Of a stretch of DNA of 5,046 bases, positions 4,586 to 5,046 are shown piece after piece. A program made the position numbers and the translations under genes. Source of the stretch: Neisseriaceae bacterium (lineage in GTDB: Bacteria > Pseudomonadota > Gammaproteobacteria > Burkholderiales > Neisseriaceae); NCBI GenBank assembly GCA_017446355.1, contig JAFSQZ010000231.1:1-5046 (forward strand), read 5' to 3'. The notes under the pieces are model-generated. The model did not search any database and was not told where the DNA came from. It saw only the letters and a program-made list of their open reading frames with translations. The number at the start of each line of letters is the position of its first letter. Position 1 is the first letter of the stretch.

Positions 4586-5046
4586 ATGAGTAATATCAAA
4601 GACATTCGTTATCAAAATTTTCTGAAACTGATTAAAGAGTATGGCAATATTGCGAAATTATCTCGTTTGTGTGGTTACACACAGCCCACTTACTTCTATC
4701 AAATACGTGGCAAAAAAATAGGTGCTAATGGACAACCCATAGAATTGGGTAATAATGTAGCACGTAAATTGGAAAAAGCAACGAATAAACCAAGAGGTTG
4801 GCTGGATAAAGAACATTCAGATGAAGAGTTTGCAGACAAAAAAACATTAGCTAAAAAACCGTCAAATAAAAAATCGTTAGATACAAAACAATTAGATAAA
4901 GTACATTCAAGTAGTGAGTCCACTTCTTTCAGGCTGCCTGAAAACAATGGTAGCGATAATATTCAAACTATTACACTTGCTTTTACAGGCGCATCAGGTT
5001 TTCCATATGGTTTGCGCTTATTAGAAGTGTTGTTAGCAGCGGGAAA
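4586..5046 (+). CDS. HTH domain fused to UbiX-like flavin prenyltransferase (partial, runs off right edge)
   Basis: The frame is open for 153 codons to the window end. Residues 4-75 look like a phage-repressor/XRE-type DNA-binding domain: helix 1 about 5-19, a helix-turn-helix about 21-42 (IAKLSRLCGYTQPTYFYQIR), a further helix about 55-66 and a closing GWLD (71-74). Residues 76-125 are a polar linker rich in Lys, Ser and Asp, with a DUS read as RLPE (116-119). From residue 129, ITLAFTGASGFPYGLRLLEV matches the start of UbiX, including the GASG flavin-binding turn and the following YG. UbiX attaches dimethylallyl phosphate to FMN, making prenyl-FMN for the UbiD decarboxylase of ubiquinone synthesis. 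No ATG, GTG or TTG lies in frame between codons 63 and 142, so a separate UbiX start is not available. UbiX normally begins within about 10 residues of GASG; the 125-residue extension is unusual. Only about 25 UbiX residues are visible. Confidence 0.85.
   Translation, partial: MSNIKDIRYQNFLKLIKEYGNIAKLSRLCGYTQPTYFYQIRGKKIGANGQPIELGNNVARKLEKATNKPRGWLDKEHSDEEFADKKTLAKKPSNKKSLDTKQLDKVHSSSESTSFRLPENNGSDNIQTITLAFTGASGFPYGLRLLEVLLAAG
4931..4942 (+). repeat. DUS: DNA uptake sequence, AG-simDUS, perfect, in HTH-UbiX linker
   Basis: AGGCTGCCTGAA, 12 of 12, is read in frame as Arg-Leu-Pro-Glu at residues 116-119, the same reading as the copy in ilvI. It sits at the end of the linker, about 10 residues before the UbiX domain. 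Its flanks (TTTC before, AA after) make it near-palindromic. Its place at the domain junction is notable. Confidence 0.9.

Overview
The window looks like a low-GC member of the Neisseriaceae from the Simonsiella/Alysiella/Kingella side of the family. The main evidence is the DNA uptake sequence (DUS). Four perfect copies of AGGCTGCCTGAA, the dialect recalled for Simonsiella muelleri (AG-simDUS), lie in about 5 kb, together with one AGGCAGCCTGAA and two degenerate copies. The acetolactate synthase proteins also read as beta-proteobacterial. Species assignment is inference.

Layout, left to right. Positions 1-131 hold, on the minus strand, a near-consensus sigma-70 promoter (TTGTCA-N17-TATGAT) followed by a leader with a boxA antitermination element (TGTTCTTTAACA) and a 9-bp hairpin. 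This is the front end of a ribosomal RNA operon whose 16S gene lies beyond the left edge. An AT-rich spacer with one DUS separates it from a strong terminator (402-443) that closes the ilvIH transcript. ilvH (457-948) and ilvI (948-2732), both minus strand, encode the regulatory and catalytic subunits of acetolactate synthase. They overlap by one base (TAATG) and should be translationally coupled. A 431-bp gap with a possible ilvI promoter and a DUS follows, then the terminator (3087-3125) of the next minus-strand gene. That gene (3164-4102) encodes a secreted protein that looks like an outer-membrane beta-barrel of unknown function.

A 483-bp AT-rich divergent region (4103-4585) is rich in inverted and direct repeats. 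It leads to a plus-strand gene that starts at 4586 and runs off the right edge. Its first ~75 residues form a phage-repressor-like helix-turn-helix domain. A ~50-residue Lys/Ser/Asp-rich linker carrying an in-frame DUS follows, and then the reading frame enters the N-terminus of a UbiX-type flavin prenyltransferase. No ATG, GTG or TTG lies in frame near the UbiX boundary, so as read this is a true in-frame HTH-UbiX fusion. It is the most unusual thing in the window. Upstream repeats are candidate operators for its DNA-binding domain.

Functionally, ilvI and ilvH form one enzyme of branched-chain amino acid synthesis. The rRNA operon and the barrel-protein gene are independent units on the same strand. 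The HTH-UbiX gene is transcribed away from the rest.
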